Under the pieces are notes generated by a model that was not told the DNA's origin, did not search any database, and saw only the letters and a list, made by a program, of their open reading frames with translations. DNA of 64,000 nt, taken from contig JAPUDO010000120.1 in assembly GCA_027493055.1 (NCBI GenBank), forward strand, positions 1-64,000, in the 5' to 3' direction. Position numbers and translations under genes: made by a program. This stretch comes from Niabella sp. Its GTDB lineage: Bacteria; Bacteroidota; Bacteroidia; Chitinophagales; Chitinophagaceae. Below are positions 47,527-56,359 of the stretch, piece by piece; the stretch's first letter is position 1; each line of letters starts with the position of its first letter.

Positions 47527-47535
47527 TATAATAAA

Positions 47536-47799
47536 TTATTTAGTACGGTGCTGCTCTATATAATCAGCCATCGTGTTTATACTGGTCAATATTTTCCGCC
47601 CTTCTTTAGGGTCCTGTATATTAATCCCGTATTCGCGTGAAAGCATCACTATCAGCTCAATAGAATCAATAGAGTCTAATCCCAGGCCCTCACCAAATAA
47701 AGGTTCATCGTCCTTAATATCAGCAGGGCTTACTGTGTTAAGGTTTAAAAACTTTACTATTTGCTCTTTTACCTGCTGCTTCAACGCATCCTTTTCCAT
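47536..47799 (-). CDS. Acyl carrier protein
   Basis: Small acidic carrier of 87 residues. Phosphopantetheine attaches at Ser43 in GLDSIDSIEL (the usual DSL/I motif). Surrounding helices match ACPs (KEQIVKFLNLNTV, MADYIEQHR). It heads a minus-strand operon with the ketosynthase 9 bp downstream, so it is the dedicated carrier for the pigment-type pathway. No transferase to activate it is seen. Confidence 0.93.
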   Translation of the reverse strand: MEKDALKQQVKEQIVKFLNLNTVSPADIKDDEPLFGEGLGLDSIDSIELIVMLSREYGINIQDPKEGRKILTSINTMADYIEQHRTK

Positions 47800-47965
47800 A
47801 TTACGCTTTTAAAAGTGTGAACGTCAAAAATAACAACTTAGCAACAAATCTGTCAATTTATAATGATAAAACTGATGAACAAAATACGGGATACAGGTGT
47901 AATAGGTACAATATTCGTGCACCGCACATCTATTTAAACAATGAGTTAACTTTGTTTTTTAAAAA

Positions 47966-48586
47966 ATGATCAACGTGCGAAAAAAAACTATTTATTACCT
48001 TATATTTTTTGTTGCGCTGTCCCTGTTGTTTTACGGCATTGCAGTGTGGTTTATTCCTGACTATAACAACAGAAAGCTGGAGCCCATCAGTAAAGTAGCA
48101 AAGTTCCGGTTTACCAACCAGGACGGGCAGGCTTTTACCAATAAAGATGTGGAAGGCAAAGTATATGTGGCAGAATTTTTCTTTACCACCTGTCCTGGTA
48201 TTTGCCCTATGATGAACGATAATATGAAACAGGTGTATGAAAAATATAAAGATGAACCTGATTTCCGCATCCTTTCCTATACCTGCGATCCTAAAACAGA
48301 TTCTGCTACAAGGCTTAAAGTATATGCAGATTCTATGAAAGTAAATACCGATAAATGGGTATTTCTCACCGGCAGAAAGGATAGCCTCTACAATATGGCA
48401 AGGTTTAGTTATTCTATTGATGACGCTAATAATAATCTGACCCATATTGAAGATGATTTTATACACAGCCAGCTCTGGGCGTTGGTAAACCGCAAAGGAG
48501 AAGTGATGGCCATTTATGACGGACTGAAACAAAAAGAAATTAACGGGCTGATTAAGGATATTAAAAAAGAATTAAAGACTTTGTAA
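47966..48586 (+). CDS. SCO1/SenC-family copper chaperone-like protein
   Basis: Membrane-anchored thioredoxin-fold protein of 206 residues. The N-terminal helix (about 9-28) anchors it. The copper-binding motif is CPGICP (Cys76, Cys80), and the conserved His is His167 (DDFIHSQLW). SCO proteins deliver copper to or set redox state for the CuA centre of cytochrome c oxidase. There are no oxidase genes in the window. The fur-like gene starts 7 bp after its stop, so the two are in one operon, consistent with metal homeostasis. Confidence 0.92.
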   Translation: MINVRKKTIYYLIFFVALSLLFYGIAVWFIPDYNNRKLEPISKVAKFRFTNQDGQAFTNKDVEGKVYVAEFFFTTCPGICPMMNDNMKQVYEKYKDEPDFRILSYTCDPKTDSATRLKVYADSMKVNTDKWVFLTGRKDSLYNMARFSYSIDDANNNLTHIEDDFIHSQLWALVNRKGEVMAIYDGLKQKEINGLIKDIKKELKTL

Positions 48587-48593
48587 CCCGGCT

Positions 48594-49034
48594 ATGAAAT
48601 CTATCGAATCCATATTAAAAGCTAATAAACTGAGCGTTACTGCCGGAAGGCAGAAAATTTTACAGCTGTTTCTGCACAGCGGAGGTGCTTTGGCCCATGC
48701 AGATATAGAAAAGAATGCCGGTGAGCACTTCGATAGGGTAACCATCTACCGCACACTGCAGGCTTTTGTTGAAAAGGGATTGATTCATACCATTCCTACT
48801 TCGGATAATTCCATCAAATATGCCTTGTGCAAAAATGATTGTACCGAAGGCCATCACCACGATCATCATGTACATTTTGTTTGTACTACCTGTAACAATA
48901 CTTATTGCCTGGATGGGGTGGTAACACCTGATATTTATTTGCCGGAGGGCTACGAATTGTATGATCTTGAAGTAGTTGCAAAGGGTGTTTGCAAAAGCTG
49001 CAAGCCTGCAGGCACTAAAAAAGCCCTGGGGTAG
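48594..49034 (+). CDS. Fur-family transcriptional regulator
   Basis: Metal- or peroxide-sensing repressor of 146 residues. The N-terminal winged helix includes ILKANKLSVTAGRQKILQLF and FDRVTIYRTLQAFVEKGLIH (recognition helix). The HHHDHHVHFVCTTC stretch and a C-terminal CKSC form the metal-binding and structural zinc sites. It could be Fur, Zur or PerR type, which sequence alone does not settle. It lies downstream of the SCO gene in an apparent operon. An imperfect hairpin plus T-run overlaps its end. Confidence 0.92.
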   Translation: MKSIESILKANKLSVTAGRQKILQLFLHSGGALAHADIEKNAGEHFDRVTIYRTLQAFVEKGLIHTIPTSDNSIKYALCKNDCTEGHHHDHHVHFVCTTCNNTYCLDGVVTPDIYLPEGYELYDLEVVAKGVCKSCKPAGTKKALG

Positions 49035-49047
49035 AAACACCAGGACT
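49022..49047 (+). terminator. Probable terminator of the SCO-fur operon
   Basis: AGCCCTGGGG and CACCAGGACT can pair at eight of ten positions with a 6-base loop, followed by TTTTGATT. The stem overlaps the last codons of the fur-like gene. The stem has two mismatches, so confidence is moderate. Confidence 0.4.
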
Positions 49048-49135
49048 TTTGATTAATGTTTTGATTAGGACATCTAAATTAAATACTTTTTATAAAGACT
49101 CCAAAAAAAATCCAATTACTTGACTGTAAACAATT

Positions 49136-49483
49136 TTATTCTTTTTTACCTCCTACCAGCGAGTAAAGAATGGAAGATCCCAGCGACAACAAGATGCTGA
49201 AAGCCAGTGCCCACCAGAAACCATCTACCTGGGCGCCCTTAAAAAAGCTTTCGGACAGCATCACCATAAGTGCATTAATAACCAGCAGAAATAAACCTAA
49301 TGTGAGCACCGTGACCGGGATGGTTAAAATAACCAGGATGGGCTTCACTATGGCATTAAGCAATGCCAGTACCAGGGCAAAAAGCGCTGCTGTTTTCATA
49401 TCTGCGAAGTGCACACCACTTAAAATATACTGTAACAGGTAAGCAATTAAACCGGTGATCAGCACTTTGAGGATAAAATTCAT
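49136..49483 (-). CDS. Phage-holin-4 superfamily membrane protein
   Basis: Membrane protein of 115 residues with four predicted helices and the family pattern of the Phage_holin_4_2 (DUF360-like) group: MNFILKVLITGLIAYLLQ, AALFALVLALLNAIVKPIL, ILTIPVTVLTLGLFLLVINALM and ALAFSILLSLGSSILYSL. Despite the name, most members are ordinary chromosomal proteins of unknown function. There is no lysis cassette or other phage gene nearby, so I do not read this as prophage. Single gene. Confidence 0.88.
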   Translation of the reverse strand: MNFILKVLITGLIAYLLQYILSGVHFADMKTAALFALVLALLNAIVKPILVILTIPVTVLTLGLFLLVINALMVMLSESFFKGAQVDGFWWALAFSILLSLGSSILYSLVGGKKE

Positions 49484-49633
49484 TTTAGGTGCAATTTTGT
49501 AAAGTAAAGATAACTACTAATAAGCCATGAAGTTAGTACAATATTAGCTTAATAATATTTTTAAAACGGCTGCGCCATATTTTTATTTTGCGGGCAGTAC
49601 AGAACTATTCTGTGTTTAAAGATATATTTGTAC

Positions 49634-50545
49634 ATGCGGCGAAAAATCATTTATATCGTTAACCCTATTTCCGGCAGAGGCTCTAAAAACAGTGTGCAAA
49701 ATACCATAGCAGCCGAAACGCTGAAGGCAGGTATTCCTTTCCAGTTTTTTCCCTCTGTTGCAAACGGAGACTACGCCTTCCTGAGGGAAAGCATTCTCTC
49801 TGAAAAAATTACAGATATCGTAATTGTGGGCGGCGATGGTACGGTGAGCCAGGTAGTAGACAGCTTAAAAGACATGCCGTTACAGTTTGGTGTTATTCCC
49901 TGCGGCTCGGGAAACGGACTTGCATTTGGAGCAGGGATCCCTAAAACACCCAAAAAAGCGCTGGAAATTATTTTTAATAACCGCACACACCTGGTTGATG
50001 GTTTCAGGATCAATAACCGGTTTGCCTGTATGCTTTGCGGTATAGGCTTTGACGCCCAGGTGGCACACGATTTTGCAAAAGCCAACCAGCGCGGATTAGC
50101 AACTTATGTCAAAAAAGTATTCAGCAATTTTTTCTCCGCAAAACCCTATTCCTTTAAAATAACGCTGAACCATAAAGTTTTCAAAACCGATGCCTATTTT
50201 ATAAGCATTGCCAACAGCAACCAGTTTGGCAATCACTTTACCATTGCGCCCAGGGCCAGCCTTAACGATGGCATGATAGATGTGGTGATTGTTACGGATC
50301 AATCCAGGCTTACACTGCTATACAATACAATGATGCAGGTAGGCGGATTGAACGGTTTGCAGAAAAGCGAAAACATAAATGAAAATAAAAGCATTATCTA
50401 CTTTCAAACCAATGAAATAAGGATAAGTAATTATAAGGAAGCGCCGTTACATATTGACGGGGAACCGGTGGAAACAGAAAAAAAACTGCACTTTGTAACA
50501 GAGCCCTCCTGCTTTAAATTGCTTACAGGTAAAAAAAGTTTGTAA
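49634..50545 (+). CDS. Diacylglycerol/lipid kinase family protein (YegS-like)
   Basis: Lipid kinase of the DAGK catalytic fold, 303 residues from ATG 49634 (a TTG two codons earlier opens the frame). Key motifs are VNPISGRGS (about 9-17), VVGGDGT (catalytic glycine loop, 65-70), CGSGNGLAFGAG and GIGFDAQVAH; the C-terminal part carries IDGEP. By family, it phosphorylates diacylglycerol, sphingosine-like bases or related lipids. Bacteroidota often make sphingolipids, so a long-chain base is possible. Its stop overlaps the RNase HII start (TAATG). Confidence 0.88.
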   Translation: MRRKIIYIVNPISGRGSKNSVQNTIAAETLKAGIPFQFFPSVANGDYAFLRESILSEKITDIVIVGGDGTVSQVVDSLKDMPLQFGVIPCGSGNGLAFGAGIPKTPKKALEIIFNNRTHLVDGFRINNRFACMLCGIGFDAQVAHDFAKANQRGLATYVKKVFSNFFSAKPYSFKITLNHKVFKTDAYFISIANSNQFGNHFTIAPRASLNDGMIDVVIVTDQSRLTLLYNTMMQVGGLNGLQKSENINENKSIIYFQTNEIRISNYKEAPLHIDGEPVETEKKLHFVTEPSCFKLLTGKKSL

Positions 50546-51168
50546 TGACCGGTACCCTAAAGCTACCCAATTTTTATATGCCCGGTGAGGTGGATGCCGG
50601 CTGCGATGAAGCCGGGCGGGGCTGTTTTGCGGGGCCGGTATTTGCCGCTGCAGTGGTATTACCTGCCGGCTTCCACCATCCGTTGCTGAATGACAGCAAG
50701 CAGGTAAATGCCGCTACGCGCGATATTTTAAGAAATTATATTGAAACGTTTGCATTAGCCTACAGCGTGGCTATGGTAGATGTTGCAGAGATTGATACGA
50801 TCAATATTCTGAAAGCCTCGCAAAAAGCCATGCACCTGGCCCTGGATGGATTGCAGGCCCGCCCCGGCTTTATTTCGGTAGATGGTAATTATTTCATCCC
50901 CTATAAAAATATCCCTCACCAATGTATTATTAAAGGCGATGGGAAGTATGCCCATATTGCCGCAGCCAGCATACTTGCCAAAACCTACCGCGATGAATAT
51001 ATGAGGCAATTACATACCGCTTATCCCCAGTATAACTGGCACTCCAATAAAGGCTACGGTACGGCCGAACATCGTTTAGCCATCGAAACCCATGGCATCT
51101 GCGAGCATCATAGAAAAAGTTTTAAAATAACATCGGCACAGCTTACTTTTTTTGAGCAGAAATACTAA
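50545..51168 (+). CDS. rnhB: Ribonuclease HII
   Basis: Endonuclease cutting RNA of RNA-DNA hybrids and single ribonucleotides in DNA (EC 3.1.26.4). It has 207 residues. The active-site signature is AGCDEAGRGCFAGPV with Asp21 and Glu22, followed by LNDSKQV and the later VDGN acidic block (ISVDGNYFIP), then AAASILAKTYRDEYM. Its start overlaps the stop of the lipid kinase gene by one base, so the two are translationally coupled. Full length. Confidence 0.95.
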   Translation: MTGTLKLPNFYMPGEVDAGCDEAGRGCFAGPVFAAAVVLPAGFHHPLLNDSKQVNAATRDILRNYIETFALAYSVAMVDVAEIDTINILKASQKAMHLALDGLQARPGFISVDGNYFIPYKNIPHQCIIKGDGKYAHIAAASILAKTYRDEYMRQLHTAYPQYNWHSNKGYGTAEHRLAIETHGICEHHRKSFKITSAQLTFFEQKY

Positions 51169-51292
51169 AAAATAGTTAACAGTTTTTTTCCTGAACAACC
51201 TGCTGCATTAAATAGCTGTCTGTTATTAACAGAAAGAACATCATTTTAGGATAGTGTTGAAAAATGATTTACCTGACCATTAAAACTTATCA

Positions 51293-51574
51293 ATGATGAA
51301 AAGAATCGCCTTATTGCTATTTATTGCAATATTTACTTTGACTGCAACAGATGCATTTTCGCAGAGAAGGCCGTTGCCGCCTCATAAAGTGCATTATAAA
51401 AAGTATAAGCACAAAAAGCCGGGAAGGCATCATATAGCAAGATATCATCATCATAAAAAGTATCACTCTCGTTACAGGTACAGGCGGGCTCCAATGCCAC
51501 CCAGGCATCCACATCACCCTTCAGTGCATCGTGTTCCGTTACCTCCTCATCCTCCATTGCCCCCAGGGCTGTAA
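51293..51574 (+). CDS. Small secreted histidine/arginine/proline-rich protein
   Basis: A 93-residue product with signal peptide MMKRIALLLFIAIFTLTATDAFSQ. The mature 69 residues are strongly basic and low complexity: KKYKHKKPGRHH, HHHKKYHSRYRYRRAP, and a proline-histidine tail (MPPRHPHHPSVH, PPHPPLPPG). No domain is recognisable. High histidine content suggests metal binding or cationic cell-envelope association (inference). The signal peptide supports a real gene. The tandem ATGs at 51293 and 51296 are equivalent starts. Confidence 0.6.
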   Translation: MMKRIALLLFIAIFTLTATDAFSQRRPLPPHKVHYKKYKHKKPGRHHIARYHHHKKYHSRYRYRRAPMPPRHPHHPSVHRVPLPPHPPLPPGL

Positions 51575-51639
51575 CAGCAGGAAACAGGGGTGAAAGGTTG
51601 ACAAGTTAACAGGGCGGACGGCTATGACCAGTAACCAGC

Positions 51640-51716
51640 ATCCGGTATCTGTTCTGTAGGAACAAAACGTATATAGAAAAATCACCCATTCAATGTAGTG
51701 CCCCATACGGGGTACA
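51640..51716. repeat. REP-like intergenic repeat
   Basis: A near-perfect GTGCCCC-ATAC-GGGGTAC hairpin (51698-51715) sits after a TCTGTAGGAAC stretch and an AT-rich TATATAGAAAA spacer, the layout seen in the other REP-like clusters. A second small hairpin GCCTGC-AGCA-GCAGGC occurs at 51973-51988. In the gene-free stretch 51575-52006 I see nothing else. Confidence 0.35.
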
Positions 51717-52006
51717 AGAACACCGTTACATATTTTATCCTGTCAACGTTTTATCGCCCCGCAATATTCAGAGCCGCTAAAATGCATATTCCGAAAGAAA
51801 AGCGTGAAGATTGCTGATGTTATTCAATATTTGATTGTCATCAAACCGGTTTTCCATAATTATAAAGTTAGCAATTCCCCATCCTCCCCTTCCGCCTTGC
51901 GCTGCAAACTATTCCGCGTATATAACCTTTTCTTTTTTATATTTATAAGAGAAAAAGCATCTCGGGTTTTTAGCCTGCAGCAGCAGGCAACATAAAAAAA
52001 TATGCG

Positions 52007-53551
52007 ATGAGAAAATGGTATGCCCTGCTGATAATTGCCTTTATCTGTGTAAGTACCGGCCTGGTAAAGGCTCAGCCTAATATTGTGCTGATCATTTCAG
52101 ATGATCATGCCTACCAGGCCATAAGCGCTTATGGCAACAGCACTATCAAAACGCCTAATATAGACAGGCTTGCGCAACAGGGAGCCCGCTTTACCAAATC
52201 CTATGTTAACAACTCGCTTTGCGGACCCAGCAGGGCAAGTATCTTAACCGCAACATACAGCCATAAAAACGGGTTCAGGGACAATGACCATTCTACCTTT
52301 AACTTTAACCAGAACAGCTTTGCCAAAGAATTACAAAAGGCCGGGTATCAAACCGCATGGATTGGGAAAATGCATCTTTCTAACGAAGCAGTGGAGGGCT
52401 TTGATTACTACAGTATATTACCCGGGCAGGGCCAATATTATAATCCTGATTTTATAGAATCTGCCGGGAAACGAACAAGATATAACGGCTATGTAACCAA
52501 CATTATTACAGACCTGGCAAATGGCTGGCTGGATAAAAGAGATCACAGTAAACCGTTTTGCCTGGTCATTGGACATAAAGCCACGCACCGGCCCTGGCAG
52601 CCAGACCTTCCTGACCTGGGGCGATACGACAGCCTGACTTTTAAGCTGCCTCCGAATTTTTATGATGACTACAGCTCAAGAAAAGCAGCCGCTGTCCAGG
52701 ATATGACCATCTCCGAAACCATGACACTTGATTATGACCTTAAAGTGTACCCCAACCAGGACTCTTTGGGTACCAGCTGGGACGTTAAAAGAATGGATGC
52801 CGCCCAAAAGGAAAAATACCTCGCCTACTATGATAAGATTCAAAAACAGTATTTAAAGAAAAAGCCTACAGGGAGGGCGCTTACAGAATGGAAGTATCAG
52901 CGTTATATGAAAGACTACCTGGCTACTGCAGCTTCACTGGACAGGAATATTGGAAGAACGCTCGACTATCTTGATAAAAACGGGTTAGCGGATAATACTA
53001 TTGTTATTTATATGTCGGACCAGGGTTTCTATATGGGCGAACACGGCTGGTTTGACAAAAGATTTATGTATGAGGAATCTTTCAGGACGCCTATGGTAAT
53101 GCGCTATCCGGGAGTAATTAAACCCCAAACGGTTATCAGCAATCTTATTATGAGCATTGATATAGGACCTACGCTTTTACAGGCTGCCGGCGCTGCGGTT
53201 CCCGGTCAAATGCAGGGCTATTCCTTCCTTCCCTTACTGCAGCAAAAACCTTATACTGCAAGAAAGGATATGTATTATCACTACTATGAAAACGGGATCC
53301 ATGCTGTTTCCCCGCATTTTGGAATAAGCACCGGGCGGTACAAACTGATCCGGTTTTATGAAAAGGTAGACTCCTGGGAGTTATTTGATCTTGAAAAAGA
53401 TCCACAGGAAATGCGGAACGTTTATACTGATAAGCGCTATCAGCCCGTAGTTGCTGAACTTAAAAGAAAGCTGTTATCCCTTATTAAGAAGTATGAAGAT
53501 GAGGAGGCGGAAAAAATATTCAACACCCCTATTAGACTGGCTATTAAATAG
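52007..53551 (+). CDS. Secreted sulfatase
   Basis: Type I sulfatase of 514 residues with a signal peptide ending near VKAQ. The formylglycine motif is LCGPSRAS (Cys72, CxPxR), so it needs an anaerobic or FGE-type activating enzyme, which is not in the window. Metal-binding DD is in IISDDHAYQ, and later SDQGFYMGEHGWFDKRF and YKLIRFYEKVDSWELFDLEKDPQEM are typical of the S1 family. The substrate is a sulfated polysaccharide or glycosaminoglycan by family. It is monocistronic and 33 kb from the PUL, so a direct link is speculative. Confidence 0.92.
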   Translation: MRKWYALLIIAFICVSTGLVKAQPNIVLIISDDHAYQAISAYGNSTIKTPNIDRLAQQGARFTKSYVNNSLCGPSRASILTATYSHKNGFRDNDHSTFNFNQNSFAKELQKAGYQTAWIGKMHLSNEAVEGFDYYSILPGQGQYYNPDFIESAGKRTRYNGYVTNIITDLANGWLDKRDHSKPFCLVIGHKATHRPWQPDLPDLGRYDSLTFKLPPNFYDDYSSRKAAAVQDMTISETMTLDYDLKVYPNQDSLGTSWDVKRMDAAQKEKYLAYYDKIQKQYLKKKPTGRALTEWKYQRYMKDYLATAASLDRNIGRTLDYLDKNGLADNTIVIYMSDQGFYMGEHGWFDKRFMYEESFRTPMVMRYPGVIKPQTVISNLIMSIDIGPTLLQAAGAAVPGQMQGYSFLPLLQQKPYTARKDMYYHYYENGIHAVSPHFGISTGRYKLIRFYEKVDSWELFDLEKDPQEMRNVYTDKRYQPVVAELKRKLLSLIKKYEDEEAEKIFNTPIRLAIK

Positions 53552-53566
53552 GGCTTGCTGTTAAAC

Positions 53567-53771
53567 TGCCACAGATGCACAGATGTGCCTTCGGCACAGG
53601 ATTTCTTGGAATACGCTATCACAGATAGTACTATTTGCCTGCGAGCATATTTGTAAATTAAGTGCAAATCCTTTGCAGCAAAAATTTTGTTCATCCACAG
53701 TCAATGCAAAAAAGACATTTGTTTTGAATTATCTTATTCATCTTTTCCAAAATATCTGTGCATCAGTGGCA
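53567..53771. repeat. Inverted-repeat element with 18-bp arms
   Basis: TGCCACAGATGCACAGAT at 53567-53584 matches ATCTGTGCATCAGTGGCA at 53754-53771 in inverted orientation at 17 of 18 positions, giving a 205-bp element. Right after the left arm is a TGTGCC-TTC-GGCACA hairpin (53584-53598). The right arm is related to a solo copy at 43443-43470. It explains most of the gene-free stretch 53552-53882, and the short ORF there is not credible. Confidence 0.6.
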
Positions 53772-53882
53772 ATATTTACCGTTTTTACAAAAGATCAAAA
53801 ATATATCCGAGTTAACCAGCAGACCCTAAGTAGGGCCGGCTATTTAACTTAGATTTCTTTCGCGAATGCAGTAAATGATGCC

Positions 53883-54764
53883 CTAATTATTACGCCGGTC
53901 CAGTCCCCAGATAAGTTTTGTTTGAATGGTATGAAGGAAGTTGTTTTCGCTGAGGCGCAGCAGGTTGATAGTAAATTTCTCTTTTCGTACTGCCAGTGAT
54001 ACATTTTTTGAAATCACCTCTTTCCGGGAATCGAGCGCGCAAATGATCTCATCGGACCGGCTTTCTATTTCAAAAGAAATGATACTGTTGTCATTGATCA
54101 CCAGCGACCTTACATTCAGGTGATGTGGCGCCACCGGGGTTATGCTGAAGTTCTCTGAATCAGGAAAAACAATAGGGCCACCGCAGCTTAAAGAATAGCC
54201 GGTAGAACCGGTAGGGGTACAAACAATTAAGCCATCGGCCCAATATGTATTTAAAAATTCACCGTTAATATAGGTATGTATTTTAAGCATGGATGCCATA
54301 TCACGCTTATGAATAGCAAATTCGTTCAGCCCGAAAGGGATGTTGTCAAACAAAGGCATGTCGGCATCTACATGAATTAACGTACGCTTTTCGCTGATGT
54401 AGGTTCTCAATGCCAGCGCTTTTATAGCCAGCGATAAATTGTCACGCCCAATGCTGGCCAAAAATCCCAGGCGGCCAAAATTGATGCCCATTATAGAAAT
54501 AGGCTTGTCTTTTACCAGGGTAACCGTATCCAGTATGGTTCCGTCACCACCCAGGCCAATAATAAATTCCACATCTTTATCCAGGTCTTCTCCCGAAGTA
54601 AAGGTTGGCGTATAGTCAGACAGGTTGATATAAGGTTTTAAACTGGCAAATAAAGGCTCGTACACCACATACTTCAATTTGTAGTTCTTCAGTTCTTCAA
54701 AAAATGTTTTTACATCATCAAATGATTCCGGATCAATACCCCTGCTATATACGGCTACCTTCAT
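53883..54764 (-). CDS. nadK: NAD kinase
   Basis: Phosphorylates NAD to NADP (EC 2.7.1.23). It has 293 residues, the typical Bacteroidota length. The catalytic GGDG motif is at 72-75 (LGGDGTILDT), followed by GINFGRLGFLAS, NEFAIHKRD and the PTGSTGYSLSCGGPIVFP block. It is on the minus strand, 48 bp downstream of the surface-antigen-like gene, and could share its transcript. Confidence 0.95.
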   Translation of the reverse strand: MKVAVYSRGIDPESFDDVKTFFEELKNYKLKYVVYEPLFASLKPYINLSDYTPTFTSGEDLDKDVEFIIGLGGDGTILDTVTLVKDKPISIMGINFGRLGFLASIGRDNLSLAIKALALRTYISEKRTLIHVDADMPLFDNIPFGLNEFAIHKRDMASMLKIHTYINGEFLNTYWADGLIVCTPTGSTGYSLSCGGPIVFPDSENFSITPVAPHHLNVRSLVINDNSIISFEIESRSDEIICALDSRKEVISKNVSLAVRKEKFTINLLRLSENNFLHTIQTKLIWGLDRRNN

Positions 54765-54812
54765 CTGTATATTTTTTATTGTTTTTGTAGTTGGATGAAC
54801 TTACGCATAAAA

Positions 54813-56318
54813 TTAAAATATGGCCTTTTTTTCAGAATAAAACCTGCTTTCACCCAGATGGTTAAAAGAAAATTCAAGCCTGAGCGTAAAATCGTAATCC
54901 GTAAAAATGTCAAGCCCAAAACCGCCGCCATACAGCATCCGGTTATTGAGGCCGGTAGCCCAGGGCTGGGGGTTGTGCGCGTAACCCGCATTACCATAAA
55001 CCTTCCCATAAATTTTTAAAGGGATAAGGCTGGCCAACCATCTCTTAAATATCGGCGGTTTGATGCTAAAATTAGTAATTTGTTTGGCAAGTGTGGATTT
55101 TATTAAACCGCCGGCAGTTCCGTCTATTACATAATATTCGTATCCGCTCATTGTAAGATCTCCATAACCTAGCAACTGCGAAGTATAAAAAGGCTGTTTT
55201 TGTGGTAATTTCAGCGAGCCCAGCGCAGAAATACTATAAAAAGTTTTAGGATTTCCTAAATGCCAGTAGCCAACTCCCTTAGCGGTAAAATGCCATACGT
55301 TCATTTTACTGCTGAACCCTATTTTAGAAGCAAGCAGCTCTGCCGCATAGCCTTTTGTAGGATAAGGAATATTATCAAGGTTGCGGAACACAAGCTTGTA
55401 ATAAACTTCGGGGTAATTAACACTGGTTATACCCCTGTTCAAAAAATAGGGGTTCCTTTTTAAAACGGTGTCCCCCACTTTAAGCGTTTGATATCCTAAC
55501 CCAAAAAGATGTATGGTATAAAATTCCGGGCGGTAAGTAAGCTCAAGAGCTCCTTTAAAAAAGTTCCTGAGATATTCATTCCCTCCTCCACCAATAAAAT
55601 CCGGCTTATTGCTCATCAGGGTGCCGGTATTTACCTCATGCGTTTTGCCCAATGACAGGCTCAGGTTTATACCCCATTTTAAATTTGAGTCAATATAGGG
55701 TCTGCTGTAACTCAGTTGTAACTGTTTGGTGTAACCTGTAATAAAATTAAACCTCAGCTTATCATTGTTGCCACTCACGTTATTGTAAGACAATTTTAGC
55801 CCGTAATCCAAACGGGAGATCTGGGCATTGTTATTGAACAGCCAGTCGCTCAGGCTTCTGTCCACAGGCTTTAAGTGTGGCGCCGGCAGCAGGTACCCAC
55901 GCTCCTTAACGCTTATTATTATATCCATAAAAGCGCCTTCAACATCCAGCACTTTTATGCTAAAGTCTTTGGCTGATCTTGAAAAAAGAGAAAGGTTCAG
56001 CAATCTTGTTTGCGCCTCCGTTAATAATCCGGGAAGGTCTTTTATATTTACGGAATCACCTTCCCGGAAAGGCAGTTCCCTTAACATGATCACCCTGCGG
56101 GTGATTTTGTTACCTACAATATAAATATTCCTGATTGTAAAAACACTGTCTTCAAAAGACCGGTTTATAGTATCAGTTAAAAAATGGTTCGGAATAACAG
56201 AGGAAGAAACCCGGGAAGTATCAGCAGGTTGCCCGGTATCGCCTGGCTGTGCACAAATAAGCATGCAATTCCCGAGCAGAAATAACAGCCACAACAAATA
56301 TTTTTTTATACCAGGCAT
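54813..56318 (-). CDS. BamA/TamA-family outer-membrane protein
   Basis: Outer-membrane protein of 501 residues with signal MPGIKKYLLWLLFLLGNCMLICAQ. At least one POTRA-like domain (about 60-130: FTIRNIYIVGNKITRRVIMLREL) precedes a C-terminal 16-strand-type barrel (about 165-501, e.g. LKWGINLSLSLGKT, YGGGFGLDIFTDYDFTLRLEFSFNHLGES). The barrel ends LGESRFYSEKKAIF, lacking the usual terminal Phe motif. Only one clear POTRA is seen, so it is not BamA itself but a smaller family member, perhaps a protein or lipid assembly factor. It precedes nadK. Confidence 0.8.
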   Translation of the reverse strand: MPGIKKYLLWLLFLLGNCMLICAQPGDTGQPADTSRVSSSVIPNHFLTDTINRSFEDSVFTIRNIYIVGNKITRRVIMLRELPFREGDSVNIKDLPGLLTEAQTRLLNLSLFSRSAKDFSIKVLDVEGAFMDIIISVKERGYLLPAPHLKPVDRSLSDWLFNNNAQISRLDYGLKLSYNNVSGNNDKLRFNFITGYTKQLQLSYSRPYIDSNLKWGINLSLSLGKTHEVNTGTLMSNKPDFIGGGGNEYLRNFFKGALELTYRPEFYTIHLFGLGYQTLKVGDTVLKRNPYFLNRGITSVNYPEVYYKLVFRNLDNIPYPTKGYAAELLASKIGFSSKMNVWHFTAKGVGYWHLGNPKTFYSISALGSLKLPQKQPFYTSQLLGYGDLTMSGYEYYVIDGTAGGLIKSTLAKQITNFSIKPPIFKRWLASLIPLKIYGKVYGNAGYAHNPQPWATGLNNRMLYGGGFGLDIFTDYDFTLRLEFSFNHLGESRFYSEKKAIF

Positions 56319-56359
56319 TCTTACGTCACAGGGATTCAGTTATATTTAATGGTGGCGTA

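Noticed and set aside
47930-48532. 200-residue ORF antisense to the SCO gene
   Set aside because: The SCO frame has all its catalytic residues and an operon partner; the antisense product is a shadow frame rich in Cys/His/Ile.
49136-49483. Prophage remnant (holin-family gene)
   Set aside because: No other phage gene is near; this membrane family is common outside phages.
53583-53852. ORF of 89 residues on the plus strand
   Set aside because: Lies within and beyond the inverted-repeat element at 53567-53771; no recognisable features.
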